NCBI GenBank assembly: GCA_031119555.1
Contig: JAVHXQ010000002.1
Coordinates: 1 to 64,000 of the forward strand
Direction of reading: 5' to 3'
Origin: Candidatus Dactylopiibacterium sp.
GTDB taxonomy: Bacteria > Pseudomonadota > Gammaproteobacteria > Burkholderiales > Rhodocyclaceae
DNA length: 64,000 bases
Made by a program: the position numbers and the translations under genes. Positions 18,152 through 27,488 of the stretch are shown here, one piece after another. The stretch's first letter is position 1. Each line of letters starts with the position of its first letter. Under the pieces are notes generated by a model, which saw nothing but the letters and a program-made list of their open reading frames with translations, searched no databases and was not told where the DNA came from.

Positions 18152-18391
18152 TCAGGCCTTCAGGTGGGCGCTGACGTAGTCGATCGCCTGCTGCACGCTG
18201 GTGATCTTCTCGGCTTCTTCATCGGGGATTTCGCACTCGAATTCCTCTTCCAGCGCCATGACCAGCTCGACGGTGTCGAGAGAGTCAGCGCCCAGATCGT
18301 CAACGAACGACGACTCGTTCTTGATGTCGGCTTCGTTCGCGCCCAGTTGCTCAGCCACGATCTTGCGCACGCGCTGCTCGATGTTATCCAT
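18152..18391 (-). CDS. acpP: Acyl carrier protein
   Basis: Small acidic carrier of growing acyl chains. The 79-residue protein contains [10 protein letters not shown], with Ser37 the phosphopantetheine attachment site modified by AcpS. AAGGAG lies 6 nt before the ATG. The 160-bp gap upstream holds a likely own promoter, so acpP-fabF may be expressed above the rest of the cluster. Confidence 0.98.
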   Translation of the reverse strand: MDNIEQRVRKIVAEQLGANEADIKNESSFVDDLGADSLDTVELVMALEEEFECEIPDEEAEKITSVQQAIDYVSAHLKA

Positions 18392-18437
18392 GAATCGCTC
18401 CTTCTTTTAAAGCGGTATAAGTAGAAAAAACCGGACT

Positions 18438-18446
18438 ATTCTAGCA
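18438..18446 (-). promoter_or_regulatory. Extended -10 promoter candidate for acpP
   Basis: On the minus strand TGC-TAGAAT: a good -10 hexamer with the upstream TGN extension, about 47 nt before the acpP ATG. No convincing -35 box. An internal promoter before acpP is known in other proteobacteria and fits the need for abundant ACP. Confidence 0.5.
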
Positions 18447-18551
18447 GAAACCTGCCACAACTTCAGCCAACTCCGCCGTTCGGCGCAGTATGGGTCAAGA
18501 GCCACGCCCGCCACGCGTCACAAGGCCGCAAATGGCGGGAGCAGGCCGTCA

Positions 18552-19298
18552 TCAGATCATGTACATGCCGCCATTGACGTGCAGCGTAGCACCCGTCACG
18601 TAGCTTGCCGCCGGGGAAGCCAGGAAGCTCACCACCGCGGAGATTTCTTCGGGGCGGCCCAGGCGGCCCAGCGCGATCTGCGACTGCAGGATGTCACGCT
18701 GCGCGTCCGGCAGGTCGCGGGTCATGTCGGTGTCGATGAAGCCGGGCGCCACGCAGTTCACCGTGATGCCCCGGCTGCCCAGCTCGCGCGCAAGCGCGCG
18801 CGTCATGCCGGCAACGCCCGCCTTGGCGGCGGCGTAGTTGGCCTGACCGGGATTGCCCGAACTGCCGACCACCGAAGTGATGTTGATGATGCGCCCGCTG
18901 CGCGCCTTCATCATGCCGCGCATGACGAGCCGGGACATGCGGAAGACCGCCTTGAGGTTGGTGTCGAGCACGGCGTCCCACTCCTCATCCTTCATGCGCA
19001 TCGCGAGGTTGTCGCGCGTGATGCCGGCGTTGTTCACGAGGATGCCGATGGCACCGAACTCCTTTTCGATCTCGCTCACCGTCGCCTCGCAGGCACCGGC
19101 GTCGGTAACGTCCAGCGCCAGGCCGCGCCCGCGCACGCCGGCTTCCTGCAGCGCGGCCGTGATGGCAGCGGCACCTTCCGCGGAAGTCGCGGTGCCCAGC
19201 ACCGTCGCGCCCAGACGGCCCAGGTCGAGCGCAATGGCCCGCCCGATGCCGCGCGTCGCGCCCGTCACGAGCACCACTTGATCTGCGAGTGTATTCAT
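18552..19298 (-). CDS. fabG: 3-oxoacyl-ACP reductase
   Basis: NADPH-dependent short-chain dehydrogenase that reduces 3-ketoacyl-ACP. The 248-residue protein has TGATRGIG for cofactor binding, NNAG, and the catalytic Ser (ITSVVGSSG) and Tyr-Lys (YAAAK), plus the C-terminal NGGMYM of FabG. The ATG at 19298 has AGGA 7 nt upstream and starts MNTLADQV as expected; a start eight codons earlier lies in fabD. Confidence 0.97.
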   Translation of the reverse strand: MNTLADQVVLVTGATRGIGRAIALDLGRLGATVLGTATSAEGAAAITAALQEAGVRGRGLALDVTDAGACEATVSEIEKEFGAIGILVNNAGITRDNLAMRMKDEEWDAVLDTNLKAVFRMSRLVMRGMMKARSGRIINITSVVGSSGNPGQANYAAAKAGVAGMTRALARELGSRGITVNCVAPGFIDTDMTRDLPDAQRDILQSQIALGRLGRPEEISAVVSFLASPAASYVTGATLHVNGGMYMI

Positions 19299-19315
19299 TC
19301 CTGATTCCTGTGTTG

Positions 19316-20260
19316 TCAGCAATATTGGGGCTGGATGCGCGCCAGCGCCTCGGCGTCCGTCACGGCCTCGACCGCCAGGGCGCCATCGATGCGCTTGACG
19401 AGACCGGCCAGCACCTTGCCCGGACCGAATTCGAGCACGGCGGAAATGCCGCGCGGCGCCATGGCCTCGACCGTTTCGATCCAGCGCACGGGGCTGTAGG
19501 CCTGCCGCACGAGCGCATCGCGGATCGCGGCGGCATCGGTTTCGACCTTCACGTCGACGTTGTTGAGCACCGGAATGCGCGGCGCCGAAAAGCTCACGGC
19601 GGCCAGACGCTGCGCGAGCCGGTCGGCGGCCGGCTTCATGAGGGCGCTGTGGAAAGGCGCGCTGACCGGCAGCGGCACGGCGCGCTTGGCGCCGCGCGCC
19701 TTGCAGGCTTCCATGGCGCGCTCGACCGCTCCCGCATGGCCCGCGATCACGATCTGCACCGGCGAATTCAGGTTCGCCGCCGCCACCGATTCCCCCTGCG
19801 CCGCTTCAGCACAGGCCTCGGCCACGAGTTCGGGGGAAAGATTGAGAATCGCCGCCATGCCACCGACGCCCGCGGGCACGGCCTCCTGCATGGCCTGAGC
19901 GCGGAAGCGCACCAGGCGCACGGCATCGGCGAACTCGAGCACACCGGCGGCCACCAGCGCGGCGTACTCGCCGAGACTGTGCCCCGCCACGAGAGCGGGC
20001 TCCGCGCCGCCCCGGGCGAGCCATTCGCGCCATACGGCAATACCGGCGGTCAGCATCACCGGCTGGGTATTGACCGTCTGGGCCAGCGCCTCGGCCGGGC
20101 CATCCGCGACCAGTTGCCAGAGATCCTCACCGAGGGCTTCGGACGCTTCGGCGAAAGTGTTGCGAACGACCGGCGCATCGGCGAAGGACGCCATCATGCC
20201 GACCGATTGGGAACCTTGACCGGGGAAAACGACGGCCAGGTGGTTCAGGGACACAGTCAT
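19316..20260 (-). CDS. fabD: Malonyl-CoA:ACP transacylase
   Basis: Loads malonyl groups onto ACP. The 314-residue protein has FPGQGSQ near the N-terminus, the nucleophile Ser95 in GHSLGEY and the partner His in APFHSALM. I start at the ATG at 20260 with GAGG 6 nt upstream. fabH lies 24 nt upstream and fabG 17 nt downstream. Confidence 0.96.
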   Translation of the reverse strand: MTVSLNHLAVVFPGQGSQSVGMMASFADAPVVRNTFAEASEALGEDLWQLVADGPAEALAQTVNTQPVMLTAGIAVWREWLARGGAEPALVAGHSLGEYAALVAAGVLEFADAVRLVRFRAQAMQEAVPAGVGGMAAILNLSPELVAEACAEAAQGESVAAANLNSPVQIVIAGHAGAVERAMEACKARGAKRAVPLPVSAPFHSALMKPAADRLAQRLAAVSFSAPRIPVLNNVDVKVETDAAAIRDALVRQAYSPVRWIETVEAMAPRGISAVLEFGPGKVLAGLVKRIDGALAVEAVTDAEALARIQPQYC

Positions 20261-20284
20261 GCTCGACCTCAAGCAGGAAGATAA

Positions 20285-21250
20285 TCAGAAGCGCAGCAGC
20301 GCCGCGCCCCATGTAAAACCACCGCCCACGCCTTCGAGCAGCACCGTCTGGCCGCGCTGGATGCGCCCGTCGCGCACGCCGGCATCCAGGGCGAGGGGTA
20401 CCGAAGCGGCGGATGTGTTGCCATGCTGCTCGACCGTCACCACGACGCGCTCGGGCGGCAACCCGAGCTTGCGGGCCGTCGCCAGCATGATGCGGATGTT
20501 GGCCTGGTGCGGCACGAGCCAGTCGAGGGCTTCAAGCGGCAGCTGCGCCTGCGTGAGCACCTCGCTGCCCACTTCGGCAAGCACGCGCACGGCGTACTTG
20601 AAGACGGCCTGACCGTCCATGCGGATGAAGGGGTTTCCGACGATCTCGCCACCCGCCATCTGCGCGCTGACCGAAAGGATGCCCGTCTGCGATCCATCGG
20701 CATGCAGCGCCGTGGCAAGCACGCCCGGCGCCTCGGCCGCTTCGAGCACGACAGCGCCCGCGCCGTCGCCGAAGAGCACGCAGGTCGTGCGGTCGGACCA
20801 GTCGAGGATGCGCGAGAGCTTCTCGGCGCCGATCACCAGCGCGCGCCGATGCGAGCCCGAGCGGATGAACTTGTCGGCGGTAGAGAGCGCATAGATGAAG
20901 CCACTGCAGACGGCCTGCATGTCGAAGGCCGCGCTACCCACGGGCATGCCCAGCGCATGCTGGACAAGACAGGCCGTGCTGGGGAAGACCATCTCGGGCG
21001 TCGTCGTCGCGACGATCACGAGGTCGATGTCGGTGGCCTGCAGGCCGGCGGCCTCGAGCGCGCGGCGCGCCGCCTCGGCGGCCATGCCGTGCGTGGTGTC
21101 GTCCGGGCTGGCCAGGTGGCGGAAGCCAATGCCGGTCCGCTCGCGCACCCAGGCGTCGGAAGTGTCGATGCCGCGCGCCACGAGATCATCGTTGGACACC
21201 GGCTTGCCCGGCACATAACCGCCCGTTCCTGCGATGCGCGAGAAAATCAT
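20285..21250 (-). CDS. fabH: Beta-ketoacyl-ACP synthase III
   Basis: Starts fatty-acid synthesis by condensing acetyl-CoA with malonyl-ACP. The 321-residue protein has Cys115 in MQAVCSGF, His in VPHQANIRI and Asn in [10 protein letters not shown], the FabH catalytic triad. Its ATG overlaps the plsX stop by 4 nt (ATGA), the conserved plsX-fabH coupling. Confidence 0.97.
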   Translation of the reverse strand: MIFSRIAGTGGYVPGKPVSNDDLVARGIDTSDAWVRERTGIGFRHLASPDDTTHGMAAEAARRALEAAGLQATDIDLVIVATTTPEMVFPSTACLVQHALGMPVGSAAFDMQAVCSGFIYALSTADKFIRSGSHRRALVIGAEKLSRILDWSDRTTCVLFGDGAGAVVLEAAEAPGVLATALHADGSQTGILSVSAQMAGGEIVGNPFIRMDGQAVFKYAVRVLAEVGSEVLTQAQLPLEALDWLVPHQANIRIMLATARKLGLPPERVVVTVEQHGNTSAASVPLALDAGVRDGRIQRGQTVLLEGVGGGFTWGAALLRF

Positions 21251-22290
21251 GCTGCCGACCCTTCCCGGGAAGATTCAGAGGAGGCCGCAGTGTAACCGCT
21301 CATGCGCGTGGAGATGCGTTCCACGAGATCATTGCGTGCCGCCTCCGCCGCCCGGCGCAGCGCCCACAGATAGGCGCCCTGGCTGGCGGAGCCATGGCTT
21401 TTCACCACCACGCCGCGCAAGCCCAGCAGGGCCGCGCCGTTGTAGCGGCTCGGATCGAAACGGCGCTTGAAGCGCTTGAGCACCGGCATCGCCACCAGCG
21501 CGAGCAGCTTCGTGAAGGCGTTGCGCTTGAACTCTTCGGACAGGAAGGACGTGATCATGTGAGCAAGCCCTTCCGAGGACTTCAGCGCCACGTTGCCGAC
21601 GAACCCATCGCAGACCACGACATCGGTCGTACCCTTGAAGATGTCGTTGCCTTCGACGTTGCCATAGAAGTTCAGGCCCGACCCACGCAGCAGCTCGGCG
21701 GCGCGCTTGACGACCTCGTTGCCCTTGATGTCCTCCTCGCCGATGTTCAGCAGGCCGACACTGGGCGAGTCGCTGTGCTCCACGGCTTCCAGCAGCATGG
21801 AACCCATGATCGCGAACTGCAGCAGATGCTCGGCCGTGCAATCGACATTGGCGCCCAGGTCCAGCATGTAGGTCTGGCCCTTCATCGACGGGATGATCGT
21901 GGCGATCGCCGGACGATCGATGCCGGGCAGCGTCTTGAGCACGAAGCGCGAGATCGCCATCAGCGCCCCCGTGTTGCCGGCCGAGACCGCTGCGCCCGCC
22001 TCGCCCGACTTCACGAGATCGATCGCCACGCGCATCGAGGAATCCTTCTTGCCGCGCATGGCCGTGGCGGGCGCCTCATCCATGCCCACCACCTCGGTGA
22101 CGGTGCGCGCGGTCACGCGATCGCCGAAAGGCTTCGCGGCGGCATGAAAGGCTTCATCGAAAATGTCGGCCAGACCGACGAGGACTACACGTGCCTGAAC
22201 GTCTTCACGCAGGAACTGGAATGCGGCGGGAATCGTGACGGACGGCCCATGGTCGCCGCCCATGCAATCGATCGCGAGGGTGATTGGCAT
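21247..22290 (-). CDS. plsX: Phosphate acyltransferase PlsX
   Basis: Makes acyl-phosphate from acyl-ACP, the donor for PlsY (at 58.0 kb) in phosphatidic-acid synthesis. The 347-residue protein begins [17 protein letters not shown], the family signature, and retains later motifs such as SAGNTGAL and CDGFVGN. Start is the ATG at 22290 (a TTG sits just before it). No strong Shine-Dalgarno is visible. A 176-bp gap separates it from rpmF. Confidence 0.96.
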   Translation of the reverse strand: MPITLAIDCMGGDHGPSVTIPAAFQFLREDVQARVVLVGLADIFDEAFHAAAKPFGDRVTARTVTEVVGMDEAPATAMRGKKDSSMRVAIDLVKSGEAGAAVSAGNTGALMAISRFVLKTLPGIDRPAIATIIPSMKGQTYMLDLGANVDCTAEHLLQFAIMGSMLLEAVEHSDSPSVGLLNIGEEDIKGNEVVKRAAELLRGSGLNFYGNVEGNDIFKGTTDVVVCDGFVGNVALKSSEGLAHMITSFLSEEFKRNAFTKLLALVAMPVLKRFKRRFDPSRYNGAALLGLRGVVVKSHGSASQGAYLWALRRAAEAARNDLVERISTRMSGYTAASSESSREGSAA

Positions 22291-22466
22291 CAAGAAACGG
22301 AATCAGTAGACGCAACCGGGCAGCCACTGCCCGGAATCCCGGACCGTGAAGCTGCCTGATTGCTGGTTGGCGCCGGCACGAAACCGGCACCACACGGAAG
22401 AATGCACGAAGCGTGCAACGGGGCGGGCCACATGGTGCCGCTCCGCGCTCCGCCTGGAGCGCGGGC

Positions 22467-22646
22467 TTACTCGCCCTTGGCCTTGATGACCTTCTTGCCG
22501 CGATACACGCCCGAGGGCGAGATGTGGTGGCGCAGGTGCGCCTCGCCGGTGGTCGGCTCCACGGCCAGCGCCGGGGCGGTCAGGAAATCGTGTGCACGGT
22601 GCATGCCGCGCTTGGACGGCGACTTCTTGTTCTGTTGAACGGCCAT
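22467..22646 (-). CDS. rpmF: 50S ribosomal protein L32
   Basis: A 59-residue basic protein starting [20 protein letters not shown] and ending KKVIKAKGE, a clear L32. It lacks the CxxC zinc pairs of some L32 proteins, as expected for the zinc-independent type. AGGAG is 6 nt upstream of the ATG. It lies 32 nt after yceD in the conserved yceD-rpmF-plsX order. Confidence 0.96.
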   Translation of the reverse strand: MAVQQNKKSPSKRGMHRAHDFLTAPALAVEPTTGEAHLRHHISPSGVYRGKKVIKAKGE

Positions 22647-22678
22647 TTCTTGCTCCTAAATAACTTCTCAATCAATCG

Positions 22679-23191
22679 TTACGTGTCGCGCTTGCCCGGG
22701 AGCTTCAGCCCCCGCAGCACCGCAAACGGCGAACTGTCGTCGCCATTTTCCCTCGCCACCGGCACACTGCAATCAACATGCGTCGGCGCCAGCGGCAGGG
22801 CCAACAGCAATTCTTCCTCAACCGCGCCCAGCACGTCGAAATCGCGCCAGACATGGACTGGATCAAAAGCGTCTTCCTCGAGGTCCTCGTCCGGCAGATC
22901 CTCGCCCGGCGGAACCAGCAGAAGACGCGAACCGGCCTCGACCGGCGTCGTCACGTCCGCCAGACAGCGCTGGCATTCCGTCACCAGACCGACCCGGGCT
23001 ACCACGTCGAGAAACGCCTTGCCCTCGATCAGGACGCCGCGAACCTCATAAGCGACGCTTGCCCCAAGCCCGGCCTCGCGAACCACCCCGGCCAGCCGGG
23101 AAAACTCGCGCACTTCGGCCTCGCCCGCCAGCGTGAAACCGCGGCGCGCGAATTCGTAAGGATCGGAAATGACTCGTGGCTGGTGCGACAT
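22679..23191 (-). CDS. yceD: YceD/DUF177 family protein
   Basis: A 170-residue protein of the DUF177 family, whose members are co-conserved with rpmF and have been linked to 23S rRNA or ribosome biogenesis. It has the family's CQRCLADV Cys pair mid-protein and an acidic stretch (PDEDLEEDAFDPV). It is the first gene of the yceD-rpmF-plsX-fab cluster. A promoter candidate ends about 10 nt before its ATG. Confidence 0.9.
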   Translation of the reverse strand: MSHQPRVISDPYEFARRGFTLAGEAEVREFSRLAGVVREAGLGASVAYEVRGVLIEGKAFLDVVARVGLVTECQRCLADVTTPVEAGSRLLLVPPGEDLPDEDLEEDAFDPVHVWRDFDVLGAVEEELLLALPLAPTHVDCSVPVARENGDDSSPFAVLRGLKLPGKRDT

Positions 23192-23200
23192 AAACCGGCG

Positions 23201-23229
23201 ATGCTATTATTTTTGGCTTCGCCTGTAAA
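23201..23229 (-). promoter_or_regulatory. Candidate promoter for the yceD-rpmF-plsX-fab cluster
   Basis: On the minus strand TTTACA (23224-23229), 17 nt, TAGCAT (23201-23206). The predicted start site is only about 3 nt before the yceD ATG at 23191, so the transcript would be nearly leaderless. Confidence 0.4.
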
Positions 23230-23269
23230 GGCCAACCCGCACCTTCCGGGCTTCACGCCCGCCCCCGTC

Positions 23270-23854
23270 ATGAGCATGCCCCGCCTCGTCCTGGCCTCCA
23301 CCTCGGTCTACCGCAAGGAGCTCCTGCAGCGCTTCGGCCTTCCCTTCGAAACCGCCCGGCCGGAAGTGGATGAAACACCGCTGCCGGGCGAAGCCCCCGA
23401 CGCCACCGCCAACCGCCTCGCGATCGCCAAGGCACGTGCCGTGGCCGACCGCTTTCCGGGCGCGCTCGTGATTGGCAGCGATCAGGTCGCCCACCGCGGC
23501 GCCCAGCGCTATGGCAAGCCCGGCAACGCGCCACGGGCAATCGCGCAACTGCGCGAAATGAGCGGGCAGCGCATCGTCTTTCATACCGCCGTATGCCTTC
23601 ATAACGGCGCCACGGGCCAGCACCAGCTCGAAGCCGTGCCCACCGAGGCGCTGTTCCGCACCCTTTCCGAAGACGAAATCCAGCGCTACGTCGCGCGCGA
23701 GCAACCGTTTGACTGCGCCGGCAGCGCGAAATCGGAAGGGCTGGGCATCAGCCTGCTCGACGCCATGCGGGGCGACGACCCGACCGCTCTCATCGGGCTG
23801 CCGCTGATCGCCCTGGCGCGCATGCTGCGCAAGGAAGGCGTGCAGGTTCCATGA
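23270..23854 (+). CDS. maf: Maf-family nucleoside-triphosphate pyrophosphatase (YceF type)
   Basis: House-cleaning enzyme that hydrolyses non-canonical nucleotides; the YceF subgroup prefers 7-methyl-GTP. The 194-residue protein begins (M)SMPRLVLASTSVYRKELL and contains the catalytic SDQVA loop and the C-terminal ISLLDAMRGDDPTALIGLPL. An ATG two codons later (23276) gives the same N-terminus as E. coli YceF and is equally possible. It is divergent from yceD and overlaps the next gene by 4 nt. Confidence 0.92.
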   Translation: MSMPRLVLASTSVYRKELLQRFGLPFETARPEVDETPLPGEAPDATANRLAIAKARAVADRFPGALVIGSDQVAHRGAQRYGKPGNAPRAIAQLREMSGQRIVFHTAVCLHNGATGQHQLEAVPTEALFRTLSEDEIQRYVAREQPFDCAGSAKSEGLGISLLDAMRGDDPTALIGLPLIALARMLRKEGVQVP

Positions 23855-24567
23855 GCGCGGGCCTTCTCCACCTCCTGCCAGTTGGGCTCGGCCCGGCCGA
23901 GCCGGCGCGCACGCATCCGGCCCATGTGGTCAGCACGCTGGATGCGCTGGACTACTTCATCGTCGAGCGTGCCAAGACCGCCCGCGCGGAACTCAAGCGC
24001 CTGGGCTACACGCGCCCGATGCAGACCGCAGAACTGGCCGAACTGCCGCCGCAGCTCGACGCCGCCGCGATCGAGCGCCTGCTCGCCCCCGTGCGCGATG
24101 GTCGCGACGCGGGGCTGATGTCCGAAGCGGGCTGTCCGGCCGTGGCCGACCCGGGCGCGCTGATCGTCCGCCGCGCCCACGCGCTGGGTATCCGCGTCAT
24201 TCCGCACGTCGGCCCCTCCTCGCTGCTCCTCGCCCTCATGGCGTCCGGCCTCAACGGCCAGGGCTTCGCCTTTCATGGCTACCTGCCGCAGAAGCCCGAC
24301 GAACGGATCCGCGCGATCCAGGCGCTGGAAAAGGATTCCGCCCGCCTCGACCGGACCCAGCTCTTCATCGAGACGCCCTACCGGAACGATGCGATGTTCG
24401 CCGGCCTGCTGCAGGCCTGCCACGAAGAAACGCTGCTGTGCGTGGCGCGCAGCCTCAGCACCGCGAGCGAGTGGATCGCCACGCGCAGCGTGCGCGACTG
24501 GAAACGCGCCGGCACGCCCGATCTCGACCGGCAGCCGGTGGTCTTCCTGCTGCTCGCCCGGCGCTGA
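23851..24567 (+). CDS. RsmI-like SAM-dependent methyltransferase (tetrapyrrole methylase fold)
   Basis: A 238-residue protein related to 16S rRNA 2'-O-methyltransferase RsmI, with the SEAGCPAVADPG substrate/SAM loop, VGPSSLLLALMASG and ETPYRND motifs. It is shorter than RsmI (about 280) and lacks the usual N-terminal GNLGD region, having LLPVGLGP instead. It is probably a paralogue whose substrate is unknown. Translationally coupled to maf (ATGA overlap); its stop abuts the convergent sppA-like stop. Confidence 0.82.
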   Translation: MSAGLLHLLPVGLGPAEPARTHPAHVVSTLDALDYFIVERAKTARAELKRLGYTRPMQTAELAELPPQLDAAAIERLLAPVRDGRDAGLMSEAGCPAVADPGALIVRRAHALGIRVIPHVGPSSLLLALMASGLNGQGFAFHGYLPQKPDERIRAIQALEKDSARLDRTQLFIETPYRNDAMFAGLLQACHEETLLCVARSLSTASEWIATRSVRDWKRAGTPDLDRQPVVFLLLARR

Positions 24568-25515
24568 TCAGTTCCAGCCCAGTCGCTCGAAGGCTTCCAG
24601 CACGCCTCCGCCAAAGCTCGCGCCAAAGCGCTTGGCGAGCCGCTCGGCCACGTTCTCGCTACGGGAGTAATCCCTCACCCGCTCGATCTTGAAGACCTCG
24701 CGCGCCACCGAACCCACGCTGCCCGTGCCGTCGGCCAGCCCCAGCTCCACGCTGCGCGCGCCGCTCCACACCAGCCCGGAGAACATCTCCGGCGTTTCCT
24801 TGAGGCGCTCGCCCCGCCCCTTGCGCACGACATCGATGAACTGGCGATGGACCTCGTCGAGCATTTCGCGCGCGTAAGCCACCTGCTGCGGGTTCTGCGG
24901 CATGAAGGGATCGAGGAAGGCCTTGTTCTCGCCGGCCGTGATGCTGCGCCGCTCGATGCCAGCCTTCTCCATCGCGCCCGTGAAGCCGAAGCTGTCCATG
25001 CGGACGCCGATGGAGCCGACGATGCTGGCCTTGTCGACGAAGATGCGATCGGCCGCGGCGGCCACGTAATAGCCACCGGAAGCGCAGATGTCCCCCACCA
25101 CCGCATACAGCGGCTTGTCGGGGTGGGCGGCGCGCAGGCGGCGGATTTCATCGTTGATCTGGCCGGCCTGCACCGGGCTGCCACCCGGGCTGTTGATGGC
25201 GAGGATCACGCCCTTGGCCGCACTCGCCTCGAAGGCCTCGCGCAGCGAGGCGATGAGGTTCTCCGCGCTCGCGCGTTCGCCGACGGCAATCGTGCCGTCC
25301 AGCCTCACGAGCGCGATGTGCTCGACACTGCTCACGCTGCGTTCGGTGTCGGTGTTGCTCCAGAACATCCAGATCAGCGCGCCGACGTACACCAGGGCGG
25401 CAAGGCGGAAGAAGATGCTCCAGCGCCGCCTGCGCCGCGCTTCGCGCAGGCTCTCGAAGGCCAGCTTCTCGATGGTGCTGCGCTCCCAGCCCGGCCGTCC
25501 GTTTTCTTCAGTCAT
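24568..25515 (-). CDS. sppA: S49 family signal peptide peptidase (SppA-like)
   Basis: Membrane-bound Ser/Lys protease of the short SppA type. The 315-residue protein has one transmembrane helix (about 35-53), a ClpP-like fold with NSPGGSP, the nucleophile Ser in CASGGYYVAAAAD, and a candidate catalytic Lys in GENKAFLDPF. The ATG at 25515 overlaps the Rieske stop by 4 nt. Last gene of rluC-gph-Rieske-sppA. Confidence 0.92.
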   Translation of the reverse strand: MTEENGRPGWERSTIEKLAFESLREARRRRRWSIFFRLAALVYVGALIWMFWSNTDTERSVSSVEHIALVRLDGTIAVGERASAENLIASLREAFEASAAKGVILAINSPGGSPVQAGQINDEIRRLRAAHPDKPLYAVVGDICASGGYYVAAAADRIFVDKASIVGSIGVRMDSFGFTGAMEKAGIERRSITAGENKAFLDPFMPQNPQQVAYAREMLDEVHRQFIDVVRKGRGERLKETPEMFSGLVWSGARSVELGLADGTGSVGSVAREVFKIERVRDYSRSENVAERLAKRFGASFGGGVLEAFERLGWN

Positions 25516-25862
25516 TGCGCGTCGCCTTCGTTCAGCAAGAGATAGATGCCCTGATTCTGTTCCGCCACCGGCAAGGGCTGCAAGCGCCCCCCGACACAGG
25601 GGCCGGCCACGCACTCACCGGACTCCGGGGCGTACAGCGCGCCATGCGCGGCACAGATCACCCAGTCGCCCGAGGCATCGAAGAACTTGCCCGGATTCCA
25701 GTCCAGCTCCAGCGAGACATGCGCGCAGCGGTTCACATACGCATGCACGCCACCGCGCCAGCGCAGCACGAAGGCGGCCTGGCGACGCCCCTCGCACTGC
25801 ACGTCGAAGCGCAACGCGGAACCCTCGGCCAACGCGGCGGCGGCGCAGATCAGCCGTGACAT
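25512..25862 (-). CDS. Rieske [2Fe-2S] domain protein
   Basis: A 116-residue soluble ferredoxin-like protein with a Rieske cluster site: CAH (RCAHVSL) and CAAHGA, 21 residues apart. There is no membrane anchor and no oxygenase domain. It overlaps gph by 13 nt and sppA by 4 nt, so it is tightly coupled with both. I start at the ATG at 25862; a GTG three codons upstream is possible. Physiological partner unknown. Confidence 0.88.
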   Translation of the reverse strand: MSRLICAAAALAEGSALRFDVQCEGRRQAAFVLRWRGGVHAYVNRCAHVSLELDWNPGKFFDASGDWVICAAHGALYAPESGECVAGPCVGGRLQPLPVAEQNQGIYLLLNEGDAQ

Positions 25863-26509
25863 GCCAGCCACTCGCGCAGCGCGGCGATGGAGCCGAGCAT
25901 CACGCGGGGCGACTCCGCCGCGAGCGCGGCGGAGGGATGCGCGCCATGCGTCAGCGCGATCGAGGCCACGCCCGCGTTACTCGCCATCTGCAGGTCATGG
26001 GTGGTGTCGCCGATCATCAGCGTGCGATCCGGCGCCACCTCCAGCGCATCCATGAGCTCCAGCAGCATGCCCGGATGGGGCTTGGAAAAACTCTCGTCGG
26101 CACAGCGCGTGGCGTCGAAATACGCGCCGAGCCCGCTCTGTTCGAGAACCCGGTCTAGACCGCGACGCGCCTTGCCCGTCGCCACCGCGAGCAGGTATCC
26201 ACCCGCCGCCAGCTCGGCCAGCATCTCGCGGACGCCGTCGAAAAGCACCAGGGCATGGTCGCGCGCCAGGAAGTGATGCCGGTATCGCTCGACGAGCTGC
26301 CGTCCGTCCGCCTCGCTGATGCCCGGAGCGATCAGCTCGACGGCGCCGGCCAGCGACAGCCCGATCACATGCTGCGCGCGCTCGCGCGTCGGCACGGGCA
26401 ACCCCAGGTCGGAACACCCGGCCTGCAGCGATTCGGCGATCGCGGCGGTGGAATCCATGAGCGTGCCATCCCAGTCGAACACGACCAGATCAAAGTTGCG
26501 GGCTGCCAT
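25850..26509 (-). CDS. gph: HAD-family hydrolase, phosphoglycolate phosphatase-like
   Basis: A 219-residue HAD superfamily phosphatase with motif I DWDGTLMDS (nucleophile Asp near residue 12), a cap domain, a Lys motif (SFSKPHPGML) and motif IV GDTTHD. Best guess is phosphoglycolate phosphatase or a related housekeeping phosphatase; substrate cannot be fixed from sequence. It overlaps the 3' end of rluC by 20 nt. Confidence 0.85.
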   Translation of the reverse strand: MAARNFDLVVFDWDGTLMDSTAAIAESLQAGCSDLGLPVPTRERAQHVIGLSLAGAVELIAPGISEADGRQLVERYRHHFLARDHALVLFDGVREMLAELAAGGYLLAVATGKARRGLDRVLEQSGLGAYFDATRCADESFSKPHPGMLLELMDALEVAPDRTLMIGDTTHDLQMASNAGVASIALTHGAHPSAALAAESPRVMLGSIAALREWLACHG

Positions 26510-27488
26510 GCTCTCTCTCCTGACGTTGATCGACCTGTCGCACGAAGGCGGCGAGCTCGGGCGGCAACGGCGCCTCGAGCCGGATGCGCTCGCCGCTCAC
26601 GGGATGCGTGAAGGCGAGCTGCGCGGCGTGCAGGAACATGCGTGCGAGGCCCTCGCGCGCAAGCACCTTGTTGAGCGGAAAGTCCCCGTACTTGTCGTCG
26701 CCCAGCAGCGGAAAGCCCTGGGACGCCAGATGCACGCGGATCTGATGGGTGCGGCCGGTCTTGAGTTCCACCTCGACGAGGCTGAAGCGCTCCCAGCGCG
26801 CCACGAGACGCACGATGCTGTGCGACGGCTTGCCGTCTTCGCGCACCATCACGCGCCGTTCGCCTTCCGGCGTCAGGTATTTGTAGAGCGGGGCGCGGAT
26901 ATGCTGCAGCGGATTGCGCCAGGCGCCCGCCACCATCGTGAGATAGCGCTTTTCCAGCCCGCCCTGCCGCATGCCGTCCTGGATCGCGTTGAGGGCCGCG
27001 CGCTTCTTGCCGACGATGAGCAGGCCCGACGTTTCGCGGTCGAGCCGGTGCGCGAGTTCAAGGAACTTCGCCTGCGGGCGTTGCTGGCGCAGCAGTTCGA
27101 TGAGCCCGAAACTCAGACCGCTGCCGCCATGAACGGCCAGCCCGGCCGGCTTGTCGATCACCAGCAGCGCGTCATCCTCGAACACGATGGGCAGATCGTG
27201 CCGCGCGGCCGCGACGAGCGGCACGTCCACGACCGCGCGCTCGGCCACGCGAATGGGCGGAATGCGCACCTCGTCGCCGACCGCCAGCCGGTAGGTCTGA
27301 CTGATGCGCCCGCCGTTGACCCGCACCTCGCCGCTGCGCAGCACCCGGTAGATGTGGCTGCGGGGCACGCCCTTGCACTCACGCAGCAGGTAGTTGTCGA
27401 TGCGTTGGCCGGCATCTTCTTCCGCCACGCACACGCGCCGCACGGAAGCGCTCACGGAAGCATTCTGGCCGTCTTTGCCTAAAGTCAT
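26490..27488 (-). CDS. rluC: 23S rRNA pseudouridine synthase RluC/RluD family
   Basis: Modifies uridines in 23S rRNA (positions 955, 2504, 2580 for RluC). The 332-residue protein has an N-terminal S4 domain (VPRSHIYRVLRSGEVRVNGG) and the catalytic Asp in AHRLDRETSG. Divergence from rne, as in E. coli, supports RluC. Start is the ATG at 27488; open frame upstream runs into the intergenic region without support. A possible -10 (TATATT, 27497-27502) sits very close to this ATG. Confidence 0.93.
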   Translation of the reverse strand: MTLGKDGQNASVSASVRRVCVAEEDAGQRIDNYLLRECKGVPRSHIYRVLRSGEVRVNGGRISQTYRLAVGDEVRIPPIRVAERAVVDVPLVAAARHDLPIVFEDDALLVIDKPAGLAVHGGSGLSFGLIELLRQQRPQAKFLELAHRLDRETSGLLIVGKKRAALNAIQDGMRQGGLEKRYLTMVAGAWRNPLQHIRAPLYKYLTPEGERRVMVREDGKPSHSIVRLVARWERFSLVEVELKTGRTHQIRVHLASQGFPLLGDDKYGDFPLNKVLAREGLARMFLHAAQLAFTHPVSGERIRLEAPLPPELAAFVRQVDQRQEREHGSPQL

